From the IMG/VR virus record IMGVR_UViG_3300033552_000011, positions 1 to 53,454 of that record: a DNA stretch of 53,454 nt. One strand, given 5' to 3'. Shown piece by piece: positions 30,536 through 38,134 of the stretch; positions within the stretch are counted from its first letter, which is position 1, and each line of letters starts with the position of its first letter. The position numbers and the translations under genes were made by a program. This DNA comes from a virus. A model generated the notes under the pieces. That model worked only from the letters and a program-made list of their open reading frames with translations. It did not search any database and was not told the DNA's origin.

Positions 30536-31031
30536 CTGATTTTACTTTGTACATTTCACGACGCAAGTCGCGCGGTGAAGTACCCTTGATTTTCATGGTG
30601 CGCTTCGGCATATCAAAGATATACTCTGGGATCGAACCAACAAAGTGCTTGTCAGTACGCTTGATGGCGTAGGTCTCTGCGCGCGATGCACCATTTTCCA
30701 GGTGACGCATATCAACCAACTCCACGTCTGAAAACATCTGGCGAACCTTCTGAACATTGTCAATCGTGAATTCAATCATTTCAGAATTGCGTTTTTGTTT
30801 CGCCTTATCGAAATCAGTCCACACTTTCAGCTTGATTTTCATTGGCTTACCGTCATACAGTTTGTCAAGCTTGGCTTGCTTCTCTGCCTTCAAACGATCA
30901 CCGGCTGCGTTCAGTACTTTGTCGTTCTCAGCTTTCTTTTCAGCACGCTTCGCATCTTTCTCTGCGCGCGTTACCTGCTTGCCGCCTTTGTTCTCGGCAA
31001 TGTACAGGTCGATTAATTGAATCAGTTTCAT
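30528..31031 (-). CDS. Basic protein with a possible packaged-protein leader
   Basis: 167 residues. The start 'MKLIQLIDLYIAENKGG' offers a clear YIAE|N site. It is followed by a Lys/Glu/Ala-rich helix (about 20-60) and a mixed domain with 'PMKIKLKVWTDFDKAK' and 'MIEFTIDNVQKVRQMF'. The strongly basic character would suit a DNA-associated internal head protein. It is ATGA-coupled to gp15 (31028-31031). No enzyme family is recognised. Confidence 0.68.
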   Translation of the reverse strand: MKLIQLIDLYIAENKGGKQVTRAEKDAKRAEKKAENDKVLNAAGDRLKAEKQAKLDKLYDGKPMKIKLKVWTDFDKAKQKRNSEMIEFTIDNVQKVRQMFSDVELVDMRHLENGASRAETYAIKRTDKHFVGSIPEYIFDMPKRTMKIKGTSPRDLRREMYKVKSDD

Positions 31032-31819
31032 AGGATCTCGTTTGGTTGTGGTGGAATAGGACCCTGTGCAGGGCGTTCAGTAATTTCAACGGTGCCGTAG
31101 GTCGGGTCACCGAAAGGCAGAAGGTTACCGTCATCAGTTACTTCAAGAGTACCCATTGACCCGAGGTCACCAAGTTGAATCACGACCTTGCGTACCAGGT
31201 CATCCTTGATGCCCATTGGAATGCTGAGGTAGATTGGCATGATGAAGCCGAGTGACCAGACGATCATGCGGCGATCTGCACCTGATGGATAGTTTTCTTC
31301 GTTGTTGATGTCGGTCAGGGTAATGTTGGTGATGCGCGTCCAGTCAAACGGTCCATCAGACTTTTGGATCTGAATGTCTGGGTTGAAGAGAACGAGGATC
31401 TGTTCGAGGATCTGGTGAAGCTGTTGGGTGTTTGATGCCCAGATAGCAAGTTCCATAGTCATGTCATATGGAACAGGCATGACGCGCTTGACAACCGTCA
31501 GGTCATCTGGGAAGACACCACCGGTTTTCATTGTAACGATTTGATCGACGAAGCCAATACCACGACGACGTTCATCGTTAGGTACAAGGCCAGTCATGTA
31601 TGCGGACATCGTCGGCAGGGAGAATACACGGTTCGATGTGTTGCCTGACATGATGCCGGCAACAACACGGTCTTTGTTACCAATGACTGTAGGTACACTG
31701 ATGAATTCGGGCTCGCCGCATTCACCGATGCCAGTCTGTACTTGCAGGCCGTGGAAGATCGAGACGAACTGGAGCAGGTATGCCCTGAGTTGTCCGTGGT
31801 AAAAAAAGTGGTTTATGAT
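31028..31819 (-). CDS. 15: Tail completion and sheath stabiliser gp15, with non-AUG (ATC) start
   Basis: gp15 caps the tail tube and sheath and joins the tail to the neck. The region 'PYDMTMELAIWASNTQQLHQ' followed by 'ILEQILVLFNPDIQI' and 'RRMIVWSLGFIMP' matches T4 gp15. The first ATG (31651) would remove the conserved N-terminus. Reading on upstream, the frame stays open and encodes 'INHFFYHGQLRAYLLQFVSI', the expected gp15 opening. GGAG (31828-31831) lies 8 bases before an ATC codon (31817-31819); no ATG, GTG or TTG is in place. The protein would be 263 residues, close to T4's 272. The start is therefore AUC, or one base differs from a true ATG. Confidence 0.82.
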   Translation of the reverse strand: MINHFFYHGQLRAYLLQFVSIFHGLQVQTGIGECGEPEFISVPTVIGNKDRVVAGIMSGNTSNRVFSLPTMSAYMTGLVPNDERRRGIGFVDQIVTMKTGGVFPDDLTVVKRVMPVPYDMTMELAIWASNTQQLHQILEQILVLFNPDIQIQKSDGPFDWTRITNITLTDINNEENYPSGADRRMIVWSLGFIMPIYLSIPMGIKDDLVRKVVIQLGDLGSMGTLEVTDDGNLLPFGDPTYGTVEITERPAQGPIPPQPNEIL

Positions 31820-31836
31820 GGTAAAAGCTCCGTGTG

Positions 31837-32466
31837 TTATTTGAATCCTAGAGATTTTTTAAGCTCTTCCTCGTATTCAATCGGGAAAGCATAGTATTTA
31901 TCGCACTTGATCATGATCTCACATTCATTGCGAACGGCAGAATCCAGACCAGTCTTTCGGTATTCTTGTTTATTCAGCCACTCGATAATGTCGGCTGGCT
32001 CACCTTCGTCTAGCTCTTCACCTTGGAGGTCAACATACAAATCGCTGATGTTAACCGACCACACATATTGAAATTCACCAATCGGGAAAATAATATGAGG
32101 ATCGCCGTATTCTTCGATGATCTCTGAAGAAGAATTTTCACCAAAGGCAAAGAGGCCTTCGGTACGCGCTTTGAACCCAAACTTATCATCGAACCAAGCG
32201 TTAAGTGTGCGATGGGTTTCGCTCGACATATCGCGTGGTTCACGATCAGAACGTACAGTTTTCCTGATGTACACCAGCTTGTTGCCTTCAGAATCTGTTA
32301 CATGCAGATCACCGGAAAGATGACTGTGTTTAATACCACGGAACAGGAAACCATTGCGGTCGGAGTCCCTAATGAACTGGCCGCAATCGCGTTCGATCAT
32401 CGTGCGAACTTCGTTGTCATACGACTTTGGATCGGCTTCGTTCAGGAATTGTTTGAATGTTTTCAC
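31837..32466 (-). CDS. Leader-bearing ART-like family, member F
   Basis: 209 residues. Leader 'MKTFKQFLNEADPKS' with cut site FLNE|A, very close to the T4 internal-protein leader. Second sub-lineage motifs: 'FLFRGIKHS', 'RKTVRSDREPRDM', 'FKARTEGLFAFGEN', 'YGDPHIIFPIGEFQYVWS', 'DLYVD' and 'ECEIMIKCDKYYAFP'. It is ATGA-coupled to member G upstream and ends 17 bases before the gp15 start. Confidence 0.75.
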   Translation of the reverse strand: MKTFKQFLNEADPKSYDNEVRTMIERDCGQFIRDSDRNGFLFRGIKHSHLSGDLHVTDSEGNKLVYIRKTVRSDREPRDMSSETHRTLNAWFDDKFGFKARTEGLFAFGENSSSEIIEEYGDPHIIFPIGEFQYVWSVNISDLYVDLQGEELDEGEPADIIEWLNKQEYRKTGLDSAVRNECEIMIKCDKYYAFPIEYEEELKKSLGFK

Positions 32467-33104
32467 GGGGTCATATCCAGTGCTAGTTTGATGGCATGCT
32501 CGCCGGCAAGTTCAAATGCGTAGTAACGATCGCATTGGACCATAACTTCATTTTTCATGTTCACGGCTTTGTGTAGGTGAGAGTCGATGTACTTGGCGGA
32601 GTTTAGAAACTCAATGAGCTTTTCTTCATCTCCATCTTTTAACTTGTTAATATCTTGGCCAATCTCGTTGTAAAGATCCTTGACAATCGGGGACCAAACG
32701 TAATTGAATTCACCAATTGGAAAGACTGCGCATGGTACACCGTACTGACGCAGGAGATTTTTGCCGGTCTCACCCAGGCAGAACATTGTCTGCGAGCGAG
32801 CACCGAAGCCGAATTTCTTTTTGAACCAGTTGTCCATGATCTGGTGTTGCTGCCGTTGGCTGTCTTTCGGCTTGCGATCTTGCCGAACAGTCTTCTCCCA
32901 GTAAATGAGGTCGTGTTCACGAGGTGAATCTACGCCGGCTCTAATTGACAGAGCTGTATCAATAGGAATTCCGCCTTCGGAAACACCTCGATACAGGAGA
33001 CCATGTTGTTTCGACTCTTGCAGGAAAGGTTTGCAGTCGCGCTCGACCAGTTCCCTGAACGTGATGGCTTCTTCTTCGGTGATAAATTGTTTGAATGTAA
33101 TCAT
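32463..33104 (-). CDS. Leader-bearing ART-like family, member G
   Basis: 213 residues. Leader 'MITFKQFITEEEAIT' with cut site FITE|E. Motifs: 'LLYRGVSEG', 'EKTVRQDRKPKDSQ', 'FGARSQTMFCLGETG', 'YGVPCAVFPIGEFNYVWSP', 'DLYNE', 'KNEVMVQCDRYYAFE'. Closest to members F and H, forming a three-gene tandem between gp14 and gp15. It overlaps member H by one base and F by four. Confidence 0.75.
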   Translation of the reverse strand: MITFKQFITEEEAITFRELVERDCKPFLQESKQHGLLYRGVSEGGIPIDTALSIRAGVDSPREHDLIYWEKTVRQDRKPKDSQRQQHQIMDNWFKKKFGFGARSQTMFCLGETGKNLLRQYGVPCAVFPIGEFNYVWSPIVKDLYNEIGQDINKLKDGDEEKLIEFLNSAKYIDSHLHKAVNMKNEVMVQCDRYYAFELAGEHAIKLALDMTP

Positions 33105-33724
33105 TATGTTTTGCCAGTCGTTAGTGACTCTCGTAGCAGCGTTGCGTATTCCATAGGGAACGCATAGTAGCTGCTACATTGGACCATGATCTCATTACGA
33201 CCACGACATGCGTGCTGCAAATCCGTTGTTTGGTAACCAGCGCCTCCCAACCATTTGGTAATCTTTTCTTCCTCGTATTCATCCATGACGTTATACATGT
33301 CCTCAACATGTTCTGACCAAACGTATTTGATATCACCAATTGGGAAGATAATGCAGGGTGTTCCATAATGAGAAAGTTCATTACGATGAAGTCCAGCACC
33401 GGCTGCGAACACACAATTTGTGCGGGCACGGATGCCGAACTTTTCATTGAACCAATCATCAACAATGGTAGTGCGCTTCCTGGACATGTCCTTCGGTTTA
33501 CGATCGGTGCGAACAGCCTTCTTGATGAAGTCCATGTTGGTACCATCGTAAGCCTCGGTCGATCCAGGAATACCAGTATCAATCTTGACACCACGATACA
33601 GGAATCCACCCTTGGCTTCTTTTAAGAACGGGCCGCAATGCTTCTCGAGAAGAATCTTCACCTCTGCAGGTGGTTCTTCTCCAAGAAATTTGTCCTCACC
33701 TAGATATTGCTTAAATGTTATCAT
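33104..33724 (-). CDS. Leader-bearing ART-like family, member H
   Basis: 206 residues. The start at 33724 gives the leader 'MITFKQYLGEDKFLGEE' with two possible cut sites (YLGE|D and FLGE|E) and an ATGA overlap with gp14; a longer frame would lie inside gp14. Motifs: 'FLYRGVKID', 'KKAVRTDRKPKDM', 'IRARTNCVFAAGAG', 'YGTPCIIFPIGDIKYVWSE', 'DMYN' and 'RNEIMVQCSSYYAFP'. Confidence 0.75.
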   Translation of the reverse strand: MITFKQYLGEDKFLGEEPPAEVKILLEKHCGPFLKEAKGGFLYRGVKIDTGIPGSTEAYDGTNMDFIKKAVRTDRKPKDMSRKRTTIVDDWFNEKFGIRARTNCVFAAGAGLHRNELSHYGTPCIIFPIGDIKYVWSEHVEDMYNVMDEYEEEKITKWLGGAGYQTTDLQHACRGRNEIMVQCSSYYAFPMEYATLLRESLTTGKT

Positions 33725-35655
33725 GGAACCTTCTTGCTGGATGGATTCATTGTCGTATCCATATTCAGAATTTGAAGCTGACTTGGACGGTGCGCAGAAC
33801 GCTGGGCACGGCGATCGGTCTCGACATAAATCCAATCGTTCTTGACGATTGAGAATTTGTACAGGCGAGCTGGCAGGTTGAGCTGAGGCGCGTACTCGAG
33901 GCGGTAGTATTCTCCGTCTTTAGCTTTTGCAGCATCAGGTAACTTGTCGAAGCCAGTCGTGTATGGTGCTCCATCTGGCGGCAAGCCATCCTCGACATAC
34001 AGGCCAACACCGTCGTACGAACCTGGTTGGCGGAAGCGATTGGTACCAGAGGCTTGTTCGCGAACGTTCGTTCCCTTTTCTGGAACAGCGCGAACTGCTT
34101 CGGCTTCGTTTGCCTCGGATGCTGTGAGTCCCATCGTTTCGATTTGTTCAACACCTTCAAAGAATCGGAAGTCGTCAGTGATGTATTTCTGTGTGTCGGC
34201 AGTGCCGAGCAAATCGCGGTGCTCTTGACCTGGAATAAGTTGTTGAGCCTGGAAACGGTAGATGATCGGCTTCCAACCAGAGGTGAAACCATCTGCTGCC
34301 CAACCGCCGTCAGTTACTTCCAGGAACTTACGCACTGGACGGAGGTGTTGATCCCACTGCATTTCAGATGGGACTTCAAGGATGTCTCCAATTACGATTG
34401 GCCGACCAAGTGCTCGCACCATGTCAGCGAAGGATACAGTGAACGAATAGATGTCAGCCATCTGGAAACCGAACTTTGACAGGTCAGACACAGCGTCAAA
34501 TGGGGTGTACTGTGCTTTGAGCTGGATAGATGATTTCGCGTAGTCGCGATCACGGTTCTCCATGAAGAGCGGGTCTTGGATATCGTCAAGCGTTGTTGCC
34601 TGGTAATCGAATAGCTCGAGCTTGTCTACAACCCATGGCGAACCATTGCTGGCACCAGCGAATGATGTAGGTACAATCCTCCAGTAACGGGATGCAGCTG
34701 ACTGCTTGATACGAATCAACGCACCTATTGCTGCATTCGGCAGGTTGACAACGTCAACACGCTTCCATTCCATCTCGACAGGAACCATGAACGAATCGCC
34801 AGATTGGAACGGCACAGCACCTGGGTTGATTGTGAACGAGCCTTCTGGCGAATTGAATTGAGCGCCGACAGTTGCTTCACCAAGGATCGATGTGCCTTCG
34901 TTCGACGTGTACATGACCGTAAACTTCATCGGCGAATCAGCAAACAGCATGAATGATCCTGGCCGGGAACCAAAGCCTGGGCGGAATCCACCCACGGCGC
35001 CGTCGCCGCCCTGAGCATTGGACGTTGTGATCTTGAACTGGTTGACTGTAAAGTTTCCGTCGGAGCGGTCAACACGAACCTGCATCGCACGAGTAGTCGC
35101 ATCCGGTCCTTGCTGGATACGGAAACTTGTGATGTGTTGGGAGTCAGGTGCACCAGGTGCGTTCTCAGGTTCGCCGAAAGAAGTCTTGCGAATACCAAAA
35201 TCATAACCAATATACGCGGGTCCTTGCAGAACGTCTAGGCCAGTGGTTGAGCTGACCCAACTGTCGGCCAGCTCGTCAAACACATTGGCAACATCTCCGC
35301 TCGACCCGATTGCGTGGCCAGCACCAACGAGGTCAATCAGCTTGCCCTGCTCGTGGTTACCCAGGAGCTTGAACACATTGACTGGCGCGCCAGAGATGTT
35401 CAGTGCTTCAGCAGCAACTGCATCCTGGTAAGTGTTCTCAGTGTATGCACAAACGTCTTGCGAAAGCCTGTACGTACCAACGCAGAATTCCGGAGGCACG
35501 TAGGTTCCACCGCCACCAGGCGGTATGACTGCGCCAGGGCCAAGTGGTGGGGCATAAGGCAGGCCCGAGTTAGGGGTCACCGGATTGTTGAAGGAGCCTG
35601 CAGCATCCAGGCATTCTTCAAGTGTAGTTCGTTTTGGTGGTAGTGGTGTAGTCAT
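33721..35655 (-). CDS. 14: Neck protein gp14-like, enlarged
   Basis: A 644-residue virion protein placed where T4 gp14 lies (between gp13 and gp15). The region about 405-500 ('LKAQYTPFDAVSDLSKFGF', 'IYSFTVSFADMVRALGRPIV', 'GDILEVPSEM', 'KPIIYRFQAQQL') resembles the core of gp14 neck proteins. T4 gp14 is only 256 residues, so about 350 residues are extra, including a Pro/Gly-rich start and a beta module ('FTVMYTSNEGTSILGEATVG') like those in the sheath. The assignment rests on synteny plus this core. It is translated immediately after member I. Confidence 0.65.
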   Translation of the reverse strand: MTTPLPPKRTTLEECLDAAGSFNNPVTPNSGLPYAPPLGPGAVIPPGGGGTYVPPEFCVGTYRLSQDVCAYTENTYQDAVAAEALNISGAPVNVFKLLGNHEQGKLIDLVGAGHAIGSSGDVANVFDELADSWVSSTTGLDVLQGPAYIGYDFGIRKTSFGEPENAPGAPDSQHITSFRIQQGPDATTRAMQVRVDRSDGNFTVNQFKITTSNAQGGDGAVGGFRPGFGSRPGSFMLFADSPMKFTVMYTSNEGTSILGEATVGAQFNSPEGSFTINPGAVPFQSGDSFMVPVEMEWKRVDVVNLPNAAIGALIRIKQSAASRYWRIVPTSFAGASNGSPWVVDKLELFDYQATTLDDIQDPLFMENRDRDYAKSSIQLKAQYTPFDAVSDLSKFGFQMADIYSFTVSFADMVRALGRPIVIGDILEVPSEMQWDQHLRPVRKFLEVTDGGWAADGFTSGWKPIIYRFQAQQLIPGQEHRDLLGTADTQKYITDDFRFFEGVEQIETMGLTASEANEAEAVRAVPEKGTNVREQASGTNRFRQPGSYDGVGLYVEDGLPPDGAPYTTGFDKLPDAAKAKDGEYYRLEYAPQLNLPARLYKFSIVKNDWIYVETDRRAQRSAHRPSQLQILNMDTTMNPSSKKVP

Positions 35656-36492
35656 TTAATCATTCCAGTCAGGAGCATTCCAGTGTTCTTGCAGTTCTTC
35701 AAGTAGCTCTGGATATTGATCAGCCCATTCCATAATTCGTTTTGCGTCTGCTTCTTTCATGCGGCCGATAGTTGGAATGAATCCAACTTCACCCTCGATC
35801 CAGACTTCACCATCTGAGTCGTGGTTACCTACCTGTGCACCGGTCGTGTTACGAAGGAACAGGGACGGTGTCATCACAGCTTCCCATGCCTCGTATAGAT
35901 TGTCCAACTTGAGACGCTTCATGTACTTGTACAATGAGGCAATGGACGAGCTTTGGTCGCCCTCATCTTCTACGTGCCGTTGCACATCTTCCAAATCGAT
36001 ATTCTTTAAGGCAGATACCAATTCAGGATAGGTGTCATGCTTGTCGGTCATCAGCGATTCTGACACTTGGTTAAACTCTTCAATGGTCATATTCGAAATT
36101 TTGGTCTCGGCATCCCACAAGTCGCGGTCGCCTACAACCCCGATCTTGGCTTCATCGTGTACTATGAGGAGAGCAGCCGAACCAAAGCCTTGAGCGATGT
36201 CTCGGTCATCGGCAGCGATCCAAGCCTGTGAACGCTTCGGCCAGTCTTTGAACATGGGATGATTGTCAAACCACAATGTGTAGTTGTTGTACGTGTTGGC
36301 GCTTTTGCGAGGCAAGCCACCAAGCGATGACCCAAGACGCAGACCTTTCTCGCCATCGCCAGATCCGCCGCGATACAGGAACTTCGGTCCAGACATATAC
36401 ACTTTCGCGTTTGTGTCCGCCCACTTGATGAAGGCTTCTACGCCGACGACGGCAGTGCGTGATTCAGAAAGGAATTGTTTAAAAGTCTGCAT
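35656..36492 (-). CDS. Leader-bearing ART-like family, member I
   Basis: 278 residues. Leader 'MQTFKQFLSESRTAV' with cut site FLSE|S. First sub-lineage motifs: 'KFLYRGGSGDG', 'RKSANTYNNYTLWFD', 'WPKRSQAWIAADDRD', 'GFGSAALLIVHDEAKIGVV', 'RDLWD' and 'GEVWIEGEVGFIP' in place of EVWIGGKC. Longer than members B-D because of a helical insertion ('EDVQRHVEDEGDQSSSIASL'). It abuts gp14 downstream and member J upstream without spacing. Confidence 0.74.
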   Translation of the reverse strand: MQTFKQFLSESRTAVVGVEAFIKWADTNAKVYMSGPKFLYRGGSGDGEKGLRLGSSLGGLPRKSANTYNNYTLWFDNHPMFKDWPKRSQAWIAADDRDIAQGFGSAALLIVHDEAKIGVVGDRDLWDAETKISNMTIEEFNQVSESLMTDKHDTYPELVSALKNIDLEDVQRHVEDEGDQSSSIASLYKYMKRLKLDNLYEAWEAVMTPSLFLRNTTGAQVGNHDSDGEVWIEGEVGFIPTIGRMKEADAKRIMEWADQYPELLEELQEHWNAPDWND

Positions 36493-37350
36493 TTAATCGT
36501 CCGCGCCTTTGCGGTTCCATTGTGCTGTGAGTTGTTTTGACAACTCCTCGTTTTTATCTTTCAACCATTCAGTCAAAAGCACTTTGTCTTCTTCGCTTAT
36601 TTGATTCCTGTCAAGTGAAATGAATCCGCATTCACCTTCGATCCAAACCTCAACGCTACCACTCGAATCGATGTTCGCACCGGTAGTCAGGCCGAAAATC
36701 TCTGGTTTGACGAGACCATTCCAAACATCCCACATGTCGTCCCAATTTCTCTTGTCCATCTCTTTGAGCAAGTGCTCAAGTTGGTCCTCATAGAACGTAG
36801 CGAGATTAACCTTGTCGTCATACCATTTACGCATCAGCCTCTTTGAAACGTGCTGCAAGGCATTCTGAAGTTCAAAATACTTTTCGCTGCGGCCCATATC
36901 GAACCTGTGCAAGAGCGTTTCGGTAAGCTCATTTAAACCTAAGAGATCTATATCTGGCAAAACCTTCTTGACCCAGATATCACCAACCAAAACGTCTGCG
37001 ACCTTATCGTTGTCCTTGATGAACATCAGGTGAGGGTAACCAAAGTCGCCAGCTTTCCCCGCACTGGTTGAAGCAATGAATGACGACGAACGCTTCGGGA
37101 AGCCTTTGAATCGCGGATGACCATCAATCCACAGAGTGTAGTTGTTGGGGATACCACCAACACTCTTACGAGGCTTTGTACCAACTGAATTTCCAATTGT
37201 GATACCAGCATCGCCACTCGTGAATCCGCGATAGACATGTTGATTGCCCGCAATATACTTCGAGCAATTTGAGTTTGCCCACTTGATAAAATCTTCGGCC
37301 GATACTGCTTTGCCTCGTCCCTCGGAGAGAAACTGCTTGAATGTCTTCAT
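36493..37350 (-). CDS. Leader-bearing ART-like family, member J
   Basis: 285 residues. I choose the ATG at 37350, which overlaps the stop of the homing endonuclease as ATGA; another ATG lies two codons upstream. Leader 'MKTFKQFLSEGRGKA' with cut site FLSE|G. Motifs: 'HVYRGFTSGD', 'PRKSVGGIPNNYTLWID', 'FPKRSSSFIAST', 'FGYPHLMFIKDND', 'GDIWVKK' and 'VEVWIEGECGFIS'. Closest to member I; the pair probably arose by local duplication. Confidence 0.74.
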   Translation of the reverse strand: MKTFKQFLSEGRGKAVSAEDFIKWANSNCSKYIAGNQHVYRGFTSGDAGITIGNSVGTKPRKSVGGIPNNYTLWIDGHPRFKGFPKRSSSFIASTSAGKAGDFGYPHLMFIKDNDKVADVLVGDIWVKKVLPDIDLLGLNELTETLLHRFDMGRSEKYFELQNALQHVSKRLMRKWYDDKVNLATFYEDQLEHLLKEMDKRNWDDMWDVWNGLVKPEIFGLTTGANIDSSGSVEVWIEGECGFISLDRNQISEEDKVLLTEWLKDKNEELSKQLTAQWNRKGADD

Positions 37351-38087
37351 TTGCATTTAACGTGAAATTGCTTCAACGCACCTATGGTAGTTTCCTTCTT
37401 ACAGTAAGCACACGACGCTCGAATATTACCTGGTGCAGGTTTTCCGCGTTGTTTGGCAGACTGTCGATCTTTTTGTTCTTGCGACATTGGTATTCCCTTT
37501 GGCCTTCCGCCTAGGTTGGTTCCGTTTTTAGTGCGGGCTGCGGCAGATTTTCTACCGCGCTCGATTAGTTCCTCTTTGTTGGCTGTAGCGTAATATTTTT
37601 CCTGGCCAGCAAGAAGATTTTGCTTCTGCTCCGCATTGCGTTTCTTTCCAGTATTAGCTGCTGCTCGTTTAGCAACTGATTCTGGGGATTGTGCCGGTGG
37701 AATATAACCTTCAGCTTTTCTCTTTTCCCACATTAGCTTACTTGCTACCGAGTTCTTTAACTTTGATTCTTCAGGTGAAACGTATCCTGGAAAATTACCC
37801 AGTCCACCTCTAGCAATGTTCATACACAGCGGGTCGGATTTTAATTCCGCAGTTATCAATTCTTCTTCTCGCAATCCCAGCGATTCTCTATCAACACAGA
37901 ATTCTAAAATCACACACACATGATTTTTCTTACCGTGTTTTCTTATAGATCGAGCTAAATGCGTTCCGCTGCCTTTGTACCCGTCCGTCAAATCGTCCGT
38001 CGAATGCATCCCGATATACCACTTGCCTGTAACTAAGCAGGTTGTTTTATAAATGAAGTGATATTTTCTGCGCTGTGCCCGTGTCAT
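37347..38087 (-). CDS. GIY-YIG homing endonuclease (Seg-like)
   Basis: 246 residues. The GIY-YIG nuclease domain is seen at 'FIYKTTCLVTGKWYIGMHST', with 'GSGTHLARSIRKHG' and Glu in 'REEELITAEL'. The middle contains DNA-binding-like repeats ('SPEESKLKNSVASKLMWEKR', 'SPESVAKRAAANTGKKRNAE', 'KGIPMSQEQKDRQ'), the NUMOD3-type pattern. The C-terminus has a possible zinc finger 'CAYCKK...FHVKC'. It is free-standing between gp13 and member J, as Seg enzymes are in T4, where they cut phages lacking the gene and spread themselves with flanking DNA. Confidence 0.9.
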   Translation of the reverse strand: MTRAQRRKYHFIYKTTCLVTGKWYIGMHSTDDLTDGYKGSGTHLARSIRKHGKKNHVCVILEFCVDRESLGLREEELITAELKSDPLCMNIARGGLGNFPGYVSPEESKLKNSVASKLMWEKRKAEGYIPPAQSPESVAKRAAANTGKKRNAEQKQNLLAGQEKYYATANKEELIERGRKSAAARTKNGTNLGGRPKGIPMSQEQKDRQSAKQRGKPAPGNIRASCAYCKKETTIGALKQFHVKCK

Positions 38088-38134
38088 ATATTTCCTAAAA
38101 TTGTTTATCTAAGGTATATATGGCACTTTTGGTA

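Noticed and set aside
31891-31900. GATAAATA-like site inside member F
   Set aside because: Inside coding sequence (conserved KCDKYYAF region) and mismatched at the first base; sequence is explained by the protein.
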